From CAIWHR01 sp963786625 (GTDB lineage: Bacteria; Pseudomonadota; Gammaproteobacteria; Burkholderiales; Casimicrobiaceae): a DNA stretch of 64,000 nucleotides. Where the stretch lies: contig CAWAZS010000005.1 of assembly GCA_963786625.1 (NCBI GenBank), positions 275,080 through 339,079 on the forward strand, read 5' to 3'. Each line of letters starts with the position of its first letter. Positions within the stretch are counted from its first letter, which is position 1. The position numbers and the translations under genes were made by a program. Below, piece after piece: positions 9,000 through 16,442 of this stretch. The notes under the pieces were generated by a model, which saw only the letters and a list, made by a program, of their open reading frames with translations, did no database searches and was not told the DNA's origin.

Positions 9000-10733
9000 A
9001 TGCGGGTTCTCGAAAACAGCGCGAGCAGGGACGCCACCGACCCGCTCGCCGACGCGACGGCGGCCGAAGCGTTCTGGCAGACGTTGCCGCGCGCCGATCC
9101 GATCGCGGCGCAGAAGGCCGTGTGCGCAGCGCTCGCGGATTTCATCGCCCGGGGCAGGCCGAGCATACCCCGGCTGCGCGCACTGCTGGCGCTCGACCAG
9201 CGGGCACGGTCGCTCATCGATGCCTTGCTCGTCAACTACGTCGCTGGAGACCGGAAGCCGCCAGCGCTGGAAGCGCCCTTCTGGCAGGCCGCGTTCGTTC
9301 TCTCCTGGTCATTCAGCCAGGCGCATCGCCGCTTCCTCTGGTCGATGCGCGACAGCCTGCTCTTCCAGGGCTGGCGCGGGTATCTGCCGCAAACGGCGCT
9401 GCGCCTGTTCCATCACCGCGCGACCGAATTGCTGCTGCGCCCGTTCGTCGACGAGCTTTCCACCCGGCCGTACTGGAAGGAACTGCACGAAGCGTATCGA
9501 TTCGCAGATTCGCAGGGGGTGTTGCACCACCCGCTCGTGACCACCCGAGTCCACTCTCAGCAGAAGATGGAGACCACGCTGGAGCGCGAATACATCCACA
9601 TCCTGTTTCAGGATCTGGTCAACGGCGGGCAGTTCCCGCCCCACGACGCGTTCTGGCTGAATCAGGGCATCGCGCGCTGGTGCGAGTCCGCTGCGCTGCG
9701 ACCGCACGAAGCCGGGTGCGCCGGGCAGCATCTCGTCGTCGACCTCGACGGCGACGCCGGTCTCGCCCGGTGCTCGCGCGAGGCGGCGGGGACGTGCCTC
9801 GAGCTCGACCCGGCGCCGATCCTCGAGTCGATACGCGTTCAGATCGCAGCAACTCACGATGGCCGCGGCGACCCCGGCAAGGGCCTGCCGTCGCGCCGGG
9901 AACGGCAGCGCAAGCTGCTGACGAGGCTGACACTCCTGTGCGCGCCGGAGCGGCCGGTGATCGCGCGTCGCGGGGAGCGCAAGCCGGTAGCGCTGACCGT
10001 CGAGGTGGTGGTGGGCATCTCGCAGATCCTCCGCAGGCTGCGCGACAACCCGCAGGACGCGGCCATCGCCGGCTTGCAGCGGGCAACCCCCGCCGAGGGC
10101 ATCACGATCACGGCACTCGGCCGGGTTACCGAGATCCCGACCGGCGCGCGGGCCGACGACGGGAGCACGGTCACCCAGTGGTCCGCGGGAGGCGGCGATT
10201 CGCCGCGCCCACCCATGACGATGGTGGACTGCAGCGACTCGGGGTGCCGGCTGCACGGGCCGACCGCGGATGCGAGTCCGATCATGCCGGGCGCGCTGAT
10301 CGCCTTCCGTGATGGCGCCGCGTCGCCGTGGACGCTCGCGGTCGTGCGTCGCGTCAAGAAGCGGCTGGCCGGCAAGCGTATCGAAATCGGCGTGGAATTC
10401 GTCGGCAACGATCCCCGCCGAATCATCGTCCTCGCCGCCGATTCCGCGGGCAGCACCGCCGGACCCGTCGGCAGCGAGCGCCCGCGCTACTCGGCAATCT
10501 ACCTTCCGCAAAGCGCGAAGCATCCGGTGCTGCCGATCAAGACGCTGGTTCTCCCGGCGCGCCGGTTCACGCCCGAAGGCCTGCTCAAGCTGCGATCCCG
10601 CTCGGCGGTCTACGCGGTTCGGCTGAAGGAGCCGCTCGAGGAACAGGCCGATTTCCTGTGGTCGCCGTTCGAGATCGTCGAGCGCCGCTCGGCCGAGATC
10701 GTCGACACGGGAGTCGACGCGGCGCTGACGTGA
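9000..10733 (+). CDS. PilZ-like domain protein, second of a tandem pair (intact)
   Basis: Soluble protein of 577 residues. It has an alpha-helical N-terminal half (about 1-230, with FQGWRGYLP and TTLEREYIHILF), a linker, and a C-terminal beta-barrel-like half. The PilZ hallmark DxSxxG appears as DCSDSG (410-415), followed by PGALIAFRD, WTLAVVRRV and IEIGVEFVG, as in PilZ domains. The RxxxR motif that normally contacts cyclic di-GMP is not recognisable upstream of it, so nucleotide binding is uncertain. It starts 9 bp after the stop of the first copy, so the two would be co-transcribed. No signal peptide or membrane segment is seen. Precise role unknown; a c-di-GMP receptor or degenerate scaffold is my inference. 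Confidence 0.7.
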   Translation: MRVLENSASRDATDPLADATAAEAFWQTLPRADPIAAQKAVCAALADFIARGRPSIPRLRALLALDQRARSLIDALLVNYVAGDRKPPALEAPFWQAAFVLSWSFSQAHRRFLWSMRDSLLFQGWRGYLPQTALRLFHHRATELLLRPFVDELSTRPYWKELHEAYRFADSQGVLHHPLVTTRVHSQQKMETTLEREYIHILFQDLVNGGQFPPHDAFWLNQGIARWCESAALRPHEAGCAGQHLVVDLDGDAGLARCSREAAGTCLELDPAPILESIRVQIAATHDGRGDPGKGLPSRRERQRKLLTRLTLLCAPERPVIARRGERKPVALTVEVVVGISQILRRLRDNPQDAAIAGLQRATPAEGITITALGRVTEIPTGARADDGSTVTQWSAGGGDSPRPPMTMVDCSDSGCRLHGPTADASPIMPGALIAFRDGAASPWTLAVVRRVKKRLAGKRIEIGVEFVGNDPRRIIVLAADSAGSTAGPVGSERPRYSAIYLPQSAKHPVLPIKTLVLPARRFTPEGLLKLRSRSAVYAVRLKEPLEEQADFLWSPFEIVERRSAEIVDTGVDAALT

Positions 10734-10755
10734 CGGTGCGCGGCAGACGCCGGGC

Positions 10756-13700
10756 TCAGGCCACGGCGAGGGCCTCGACCCTTGCCCCGGACGGCTTCGC
10801 CTGACGGAACGCCACGAGCAGCTCGGCTTCCCTGAGTTTCGCCGCCTTCAGGTGGCGCTCCTTCACGTGGCCGAACCCGCGGATGTGCTCGGGAATCTCC
10901 GCCAGCTCGACGGCGAGCGAATGATTGTGCGGCGCCAGCGCCGCGACGAGCTCGTCGACGAGCTTCTCGTAATCGCCGGGGAGCGCGCGCTCCATCCGGC
11001 GCTCCGCGGTCCTGCCGAAGACATCGAGCGCCGTGCCGCGCAGGCGGCGCATCTTCGCCAGCACGCGGAACGCCCGCATCATCCACGCGCCGTAGGCGCT
11101 CTTCGTCGCCTCCCCGGTCGCCGGGTCGGGCTTGTTGAAGACCGGCGGCGCAAGATGGAACACGAGCTTGTAGTCGCCCTCGAATTGGCCGGCGATGCGC
11201 GCGGCGAAGTCGGTCTCGGCGTACAGCCGCGCGACCTCGTATTCGTCCTTCACCGCGAGCAGCTTGAAATGGTAGCGGGCGACGGCCTCGGTCAGCGCCG
11301 TCGCGCCGGGCACCTTCGCCGTCTCGGCGGCGCGCACGCGCGCCACGAGATTGGCGTAGCGCTGCGCATACGCCGCGTCCTGGTACGCGGTCAGGTATTC
11401 GACGCGGCGGGCGATCCGCTCGTCGAGCGAGGCTGACAGGCGCTGCGATTCCGGCAGCGCCGACGGTGTCGCCGCGGCGGCCACGCGCGCCGGATCGACG
11501 GCGGCGAGCCGGCCCCAACGAAAGCTCTGCGTGTTCGACTCGACCGCCGTCGCATTGAGCTCGATCGAGCGCAGGATCGCCTGCTCGCTGACCGGCAACA
11601 GGCCGCGCTGGTACGCGAAGCCGACCATGAACAGGTTGGTCGCGATCGAGTCGCCCATGAGGCCGGTCGCGAGCTTCGTGGCGTCGACGAACTCGGCATC
11701 GCCCGGCGCAACCGCCTCCTCGATCTCCCGCTCCATCGATCCCATCGGAAAGGCGAGGTCGGGATTGCGGGTGAACCCCGCCGGCATCACCAGCGCCGTA
11801 TTGACGAGCGCCCGGGTGACGCCCTTCTGCATCTTCGCCAGCGGGTCGTAGCCGACGCCGGTCAGGATGTCGCAGGCGAGCACCAGCTTCGCGTCGCCCG
11901 CGGCAATGCGGTTGGCGTGCAGCTGCTCGGGCGTATCGGCAATGCGCACGTGGGAGACGACCGCACCGTTCTTCTGCGCGAGCCCCGTCATGTCGAGCAC
12001 GCTGCAGCCCTTGCCCTCGAGGTGCGCGGCCATGCCGATGAGCGCGCCGATGGTGACCACACCCGTGCCGCCGATGCCGGTGACGAGAATGCCGTACGGC
12101 TCCGCCGTCGTCGGCCGCACCGGCTCGGGCAGCTCGGGAAACTCGCCGGCCGACGCCTTTCCCGGCTTGCGCAGCGTGCCACCCTCGACCGTCACGAAGC
12201 TCGGGCAGAAACCCTTCACGCAGGAGTAGTCCTTGTTGCACGAGCTCTGGTCGATCGTGCGCTTGCGCCCGTACTCGGTCTCGACGGGGGCCACCGACAC
12301 GCAGTTCGACTTGACGCCGCAATCGCCGCAGCCCTCGCAGACCAGCTCGTTGATGACGACGCGCCGGGCCGGATCCGGGAACTTGCCGCGCTTCCTGCGC
12401 CGGCGCTTCTCGGCGGCGCAGGTCTGGTCGTAGAGCAGCACCGTGCAGCCCGGCGTGTCGCGCAGCTCGCGCTGGACGGCGTCGAGCTCGTCGCGATGAC
12501 GAATCGCGATATCGCCCGCGAAGGTGTGCGGCGGATACTTGCCGGGCTCGTCGGTGACGACGACGATCTTGCCGACGCCCTCGGCGGCGACCTGGCGGGC
12601 GATGTCGGCGGGGGTGAGCGGGCCGTCGATCGGCTGGCCGCCGGTCATCGCCACCGCGTCGTTGTAGAGGATCTTGTACGTGATGTTGACCCGGGCGGCC
12701 ACCGCGGCGCGGATCGCGAGGATCCCGCTGTGGTAGTACGTGCCGTCGCCGAGGTTCGCGAAGACGTGCTTCTCGTCGGTGAACGGCGCCTGGCCGATCC
12801 AGGGCACGCCCTCGCCGCCCATGTGCGTGAACGTCGAGGTCCGGCGGTCCATCCAGATCGCCATCACGTGGCAGCCGATGCCGGCGGTGGCGCGGCTGCC
12901 TTCGGGCACGTTGGTCGACGTGTTGTGCGGGCAACCGGAGCAGAAATACGGAATGCGCTCGAGCGTGATCTTCGGCCGCGAGAGCGCGGCTTCCTTGGCA
13001 TTGATCCAGTCGACGCGCGCATTGAGCTTCTCGGCGGCGCGCGGATGGAGCCCGAGGCGACGGATGCGCTGCGCGATCACTCGCCCGATCATCGCGGGCG
13101 TGAGCTCGGAGAGCGCCGGCAGCAGCCAGTCGCCATGCGGGCGGACCCATTCGCCCTTCTCGTCGAACTTGCCGACGACGCGCGGCCGCACGTCGTCGCG
13201 CCAGTTGTAGAGCTGTTCCTTCAGCTGATACTCGACGACCTGGCGCTTCTCCTCGACGACGAGGATCTCCTCCAGGCCCTCCGCGAATTGGCGGACGCCC
13301 TCGGGCTCGAGCGGCCACGGCATCGCGATCTTGTAGACGCGCAGGCCGATCTCGGCCGCGTCGGCCTCGGTGATGCCGAGATCGTCGAGCGCCTGGCGCA
13401 CGTCGAGATAGCTCTTGCCGCTGGTGATGATGCCGAGCCGGGGCTTCGGCGAGTCGATCACTACCCGGTTCAGCTTGTTCACCCGGCAGTAGTGCAGCGC
13501 CGCGTAGATCTTGTAGTCCTGCATCCGCGCTTCGGTCTCGAGGAATCCGTCCGGCCAGCGGATCGACAGGCCGTCGCGCGGCATCGGAAAGTCGTCGGGC
13601 ACGACGATCTGCGTCCGTGCCGGATCGACGGTCACCGACGACGAGCTCTCGACGGTGTCGGCGACGCACTTGAAGCCGACCCAGCAGCCGGAATAGCGCG

Positions 13701-14283
13701 ACATCGCCCAGCCGTGCAGCCCGAGGTCGAGGATCTCCTGCACGCTCGACGGGTAGAGCACGGGAATGAGCGCCGCGGAGAACATGTGATCGGACTGATG
13801 CGGCAGCGTCGACGACTTCGCGCCGTGGTCGTCGCCGGCCAGCACCAGCACGCCGCCGTGCTTCGAGGTGCCCGCGTGATTGGCGTGCTTGAACACGTCG
13901 CCGCAGCGGTCGACGCCGGGACCCTTGCCGTACCACATCGCGAACACGCCGTCGTATTTCGCGCGCGGGTACAGGTTCACCTGCTGCGAGCCCCAGATCG
14001 CGGTCGCGGCGAGGTCCTCGTTCAACCCCGGCTGGAAGCGGATGTGCGCGCGCTCGAGGAACTTCTGCGCCTTCCACAGCGACTGGTCGAGCGCGCCGAG
14101 CGGCGAGCCGCGGTAGCCGGAGACGAAGCCGCCCGTGTTGAGCCCGGCCAGCGCGTCGCGCTGGCGCTGCAGGATCAGCAGGCGAACGAAAGCCTGAGTG
14201 CCGGTGAGGTAGACGCGGCCCGATTCGAGCGCGTACTTGTCGTCCAGCGTGACGTTGCGCAGCGCAGTGGCGGCAGGTGGCAT
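10756..14283 (-). CDS. Indolepyruvate:ferredoxin oxidoreductase, fused alpha/beta chain
   Basis: Single-chain 2-oxoacid:ferredoxin oxidoreductase of 1175 residues that oxidatively decarboxylates aryl pyruvates to acyl-CoA. The N-terminal half carries the pyrimidine-binding and TPP regions (GFVSGYRGSPLG near residue 55; GIGCHVMAIWM and NLGDGTYYHSG further on). A cysteine-rich segment (EGCGDCGVKSNC then SCVKGFC) would bind Fe-S clusters, and the C-terminal gamma-like domain begins at GILVTGIGGTGVV. This is the long one-gene form found in many betaproteobacteria rather than separate iorA and iorB. The start MPPAATALRNVTLDDKY is the first ATG of the conserved N-terminus. The GcvR-like gene lies 133 bp upstream on the same strand. 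Confidence 0.93.
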   Translation of the reverse strand: MPPAATALRNVTLDDKYALESGRVYLTGTQAFVRLLILQRQRDALAGLNTGGFVSGYRGSPLGALDQSLWKAQKFLERAHIRFQPGLNEDLAATAIWGSQQVNLYPRAKYDGVFAMWYGKGPGVDRCGDVFKHANHAGTSKHGGVLVLAGDDHGAKSSTLPHQSDHMFSAALIPVLYPSSVQEILDLGLHGWAMSRYSGCWVGFKCVADTVESSSSVTVDPARTQIVVPDDFPMPRDGLSIRWPDGFLETEARMQDYKIYAALHYCRVNKLNRVVIDSPKPRLGIITSGKSYLDVRQALDDLGITEADAAEIGLRVYKIAMPWPLEPEGVRQFAEGLEEILVVEEKRQVVEYQLKEQLYNWRDDVRPRVVGKFDEKGEWVRPHGDWLLPALSELTPAMIGRVIAQRIRRLGLHPRAAEKLNARVDWINAKEAALSRPKITLERIPYFCSGCPHNTSTNVPEGSRATAGIGCHVMAIWMDRRTSTFTHMGGEGVPWIGQAPFTDEKHVFANLGDGTYYHSGILAIRAAVAARVNITYKILYNDAVAMTGGQPIDGPLTPADIARQVAAEGVGKIVVVTDEPGKYPPHTFAGDIAIRHRDELDAVQRELRDTPGCTVLLYDQTCAAEKRRRRKRGKFPDPARRVVINELVCEGCGDCGVKSNCVSVAPVETEYGRKRTIDQSSCNKDYSCVKGFCPSFVTVEGGTLRKPGKASAGEFPELPEPVRPTTAEPYGILVTGIGGTGVVTIGALIGMAAHLEGKGCSVLDMTGLAQKNGAVVSHVRIADTPEQLHANRIAAGDAKLVLACDILTGVGYDPLAKMQKGVTRALVNTALVMPAGFTRNPDLAFPMGSMEREIEEAVAPGDAEFVDATKLATGLMGDSIATNLFMVGFAYQRGLLPVSEQAILRSIELNATAVESNTQSFRWGRLAAVDPARVAAAATPSALPESQRLSASLDERIARRVEYLTAYQDAAYAQRYANLVARVRAAETAKVPGATALTEAVARYHFKLLAVKDEYEVARLYAETDFAARIAGQFEGDYKLVFHLAPPVFNKPDPATGEATKSAYGAWMMRAFRVLAKMRRLRGTALDVFGRTAERRMERALPGDYEKLVDELVAALAPHNHSLAVELAEIPEHIRGFGHVKERHLKAAKLREAELLVAFRQAKPSGARVEALAVA

Positions 14284-14416
14284 CGAACGGACTCCGCGAG
14301 CGTGTTCTTGGGGGGGCGGGCACGCGGGTCAGCGGCTCGTGACCGCGGCCCGGCAGAGCCTCGCCCCGGGCGCGAATTCTACGCGCGTTTGCCGGGCGGC
14401 GGACCTGCCCCGCGTC

Positions 14417-14947
14417 TCAGGCGCCGGCTGTCTCGTCGAGCGTGACGTCGACCATGAACTCGTTGGCCAACGCTTCGAGCCGCTGGCGCAGGTCGCCGGT
14501 GGCGAGCGCGGCCGGAGCGATGAGCAGTGCCTGAGCATGAAACAGGGATTCGCCCGACATTGCGCCGCTCGTGATCTGGGTATGCAGCTCGGCGATGCTG
14601 ACGCCGCGCTCGGCGAGGGTGCGCGAGACGTCGCGAATGATTCCCGGGCGGTCGTGGCCGACCAGGTCGAGCTTGAGCCGGCGTCGGACGGGGAGGCTCG
14701 CGGGCGTCTCGCTCTTGGCGATCAGCACACTCAAACCCTGCGTCTCCAGCTCGCGCAGGGCCGCCTCCAGACCCTTCGCATTCTCCGCCGGCACCTGGAA
14801 ATGGACGATGCCGGCGAACTGGCCGGCAAGGTTCGCCATCCGGCTTTCGGCCCAGTTCGCGCCGAAGGCCATCGCCCGATCCGAGAGCAGGCTGACGAGC
14901 CCGGGCCGGTCTTCGCCGATGACCGTTACGACGAGGGACGTGATCAT
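14417..14947 (-). CDS. GcvR-like ACT-domain regulator
   Basis: Protein of 176 residues with two ACT domains: the first begins MITSLVVTVIGEDRPGLV and the second around residue 93 (LDLVGHDRPGIIRDVS). Both have the GxDRPG signature. The arrangement matches GcvR, which modulates glycine-cleavage gene control by protein contact, but no gcv genes are in the window, so the name is by family only. It lies upstream of the indolepyruvate oxidoreductase on the same strand and both may be amino-acid catabolism genes. Confidence 0.82.
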   Translation of the reverse strand: MITSLVVTVIGEDRPGLVSLLSDRAMAFGANWAESRMANLAGQFAGIVHFQVPAENAKGLEAALRELETQGLSVLIAKSETPASLPVRRRLKLDLVGHDRPGIIRDVSRTLAERGVSIAELHTQITSGAMSGESLFHAQALLIAPAALATGDLRQRLEALANEFMVDVTLDETAGA

Positions 14948-15131
14948 GATCGGTGATCCTCGAAAAGCCGACATCATCCCCTTGTTTCGGCCGCGGTCAA
15001 AGACCCGGCCGTCGCCGGCCCGTCCGCGGCGGAAGGCGTCGACCCGGCCGGGGCGGTCGGCGCCGCCGGGCGCCCGCGATCGAGGTCGAATGGCAACCGA
15101 TCCCGCGTCGCGAAGCGGCACTGCGCAATTG

Positions 15132-15172
15132 TTGACGCTGGTCAACTTCCTCCGGCCACGGCAGGCTACGCT
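15132..15172 (+). promoter_or_regulatory. FNR/CRP-type site with -10-like hexamer, DksA-like gene
   Basis: The perfect dyad TTGAC-N4-GTCAA (15132-15145) is followed after exactly 21 bp by TACGCT (15167-15172). The ATG of the DksA-like gene is 40 bp further on. In a class II FNR promoter the site is centred at -41.5, which predicts this spacing. The same geometry occurs at two other genes in the next 5 kb. Confidence 0.55.
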
Positions 15173-15211
15173 GAAGCCGCGAAGCCAAGCCACGCAGCAG
15201 AGGGGACGACG

Positions 15212-15643
15212 ATGAGTGCCACCATGACGGCCGCCGGAAAAGCGCGCAGCGGATTGATGCGGGCGCAGCAGCTGCGCCAACTGGAACGCAAGCTGCGCAC
15301 GCAGCGCAGTGCGCTGGCCAGCGCAGCCCACGACGAGCTGCTTCGCGGAGAGGAACAGCCGTTTGCGATGATCGCCGGAGAAGTGCCGGACGTCGGCGAT
15401 CAGGCGACGGCCGCGGCGCTGACCGACTTCGACAACGAGATTGCGCGGCGCCACGACGAGACCATCCGCGACATCGATGTGGCGCTGTCGCGCCTGGGCA
15501 GCCCGGACTTCGGAAGCTGCCTGGACTGCGGCGGGGAAATCGGCTTCGAGCGGCTGATGGCGTTCCCGACGGCCACGCGCTGCGTCACCTGCCAGAGCCA
15601 GCACGAAAGGACCTACGCGACGCTCGCCAGGCCGACGATGTAG
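15212..15643 (+). CDS. TraR/DksA-family zinc-finger protein
   Basis: Small protein of 143 residues with an acidic coiled-coil region followed by a C4 zinc finger (Cys103, Cys106, Cys124, Cys127; spacing C-x2-C-x17-C-x2-C), the signature of DksA/TraR proteins that act in the RNA polymerase secondary channel. It is shorter and less conserved than housekeeping DksA and is better seen as an accessory paralogue. The AGAGGGGACGACG just before the ATG is a good ribosome binding site. It is convergent with the HPF-cold-shock gene and has an FNR-type promoter. Confidence 0.85.
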   Translation: MSATMTAAGKARSGLMRAQQLRQLERKLRTQRSALASAAHDELLRGEEQPFAMIAGEVPDVGDQATAAALTDFDNEIARRHDETIRDIDVALSRLGSPDFGSCLDCGGEIGFERLMAFPTATRCVTCQSQHERTYATLARPTM

Positions 15644-15722
15644 CGGCGCCGGGACGAACCCGCGTCCGCTCGGGACGTTCGGCCAGTCGGCGCGGCCTTC
15701 CGGGTACCCGCGGCCCTGCAGT

Positions 15723-15741
15723 CGCCGCGCGCAGCGCGGCG
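15723..15741. terminator. Hairpin between convergent genes
   Basis: An 8 bp perfect stem (CGCCGCGC / GCGCGGCG) with a GCA loop lies between the stops of the DksA-like gene and the HPF-cold-shock gene. No T-tract follows on either strand, so it would be at best a weak or factor-assisted terminator. Confidence 0.35.
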
Positions 15742-15753
15742 GGCGGCGCGCGA

Positions 15754-16299
15754 TCAGCGCAGGGCGTGCTTGCCCGCGGTCACCCTTTTCGCCTGCATCC
15801 CCTCGGCGGCCGGTTCGGCGATGAACTGCACGAGGTCTCCCTCCTGCAGCCGGTTGAACGACGGATCGACGACGTTGTCGCGGCTGAAGTAGAACTCGGT
15901 GCCATCGCCCGCGGTGATGAAGCCGTACCCCTCGTCGGCGAAGATGCGCGCGACCGCGCCGTGCAGCGGCGTCTCGTGCGCCTTGACGTCGCCGCGCTGC
16001 CTGCGGGCAATGTCCTCCAGCCTCCGCGTGACGGCATCGAAGGCGTCGCGCAGCGCGACGTAGGGGTCTTCGTCGTGATCGCGGTTCACCACGATCTCGT
16101 GGCTGGGGACGCGCACCGCGACGCGGACGTTGAACCAGCGTCCCTGTTGATGGTGGCGGCGCTGCTCCTCGACGGTCACGTGGCACCCGGTGACATTCGG
16201 ATGGAAGGCGTCGAGCCTGGCGGCTTTCTCGCGAATCCGCGCTTCCAGCGCGTCGGACTGCGGCATGTGCCGCATCGTGATCTGCAGTGGTACGTGCAT
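15754..16299 (-). CDS. HPF/RaiA-type ribosome hibernation factor fused to a cold-shock domain
   Basis: 181-residue two-domain protein. Residues 1-105 resemble the HPF/RaiA fold that binds the decoding centre of idle 30S subunits (VPLQITMRHM, RVAVRVPSHEIVV, DPYVALRDAFDAV). Residues 112-175 form a cold-shock OB domain with the RNP-1-like GYGFITAGDGTEFYF. I chose the ATG of MHVPLQITMRH because it starts right at the first HPF strand; an upstream in-frame ATG adds 23 unrelated residues. Such fusions occur in proteobacteria and are thought to couple ribosome silencing with RNA binding, though the role here is inferred. An FNR-type site lies upstream. Confidence 0.85.
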   Translation of the reverse strand: MHVPLQITMRHMPQSDALEARIREKAARLDAFHPNVTGCHVTVEEQRRHHQQGRWFNVRVAVRVPSHEIVVNRDHDEDPYVALRDAFDAVTRRLEDIARRQRGDVKAHETPLHGAVARIFADEGYGFITAGDGTEFYFSRDNVVDPSFNRLQEGDLVQFIAEPAAEGMQAKRVTAGKHALR

Positions 16300-16377
16300 G
16301 ATGACTCCCGAATCGGGGATCGACGAGCCGGTCTGCCTTGCATCCACCCGTGGCGCCGAGCCCGGCATCCAAATTAC

Positions 16378-16418
16378 ACGTTACTCGGCGAGGGCGGCGA
16401 CGTCTTGATGCTGGTCAA
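16378..16418 (-). promoter_or_regulatory. FNR/CRP-type site with -10-like hexamer, HPF-cold-shock gene
   Basis: Leftward, TTGAC-CAGC-ATCAA (16418 to 16405), then 21 bp, then TAACGT (16383 to 16378). The ATG is 79 bp downstream. The half-sites TTGAC/ATCAA fit the FNR/ANR pattern and the spacing equals that at the DksA-like and DUF2934 genes. Confidence 0.55.
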
Positions 16419-16442
16419 TGGCGCGTGCCCGGGCCGCACGGG

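Noticed and set aside
10610..14323. A 1237-codon open frame in another phase of the indolepyruvate oxidoreductase
   Set aside because: Arg/Ala-rich reading with no motifs, while the 1175-codon frame carries all family motifs.
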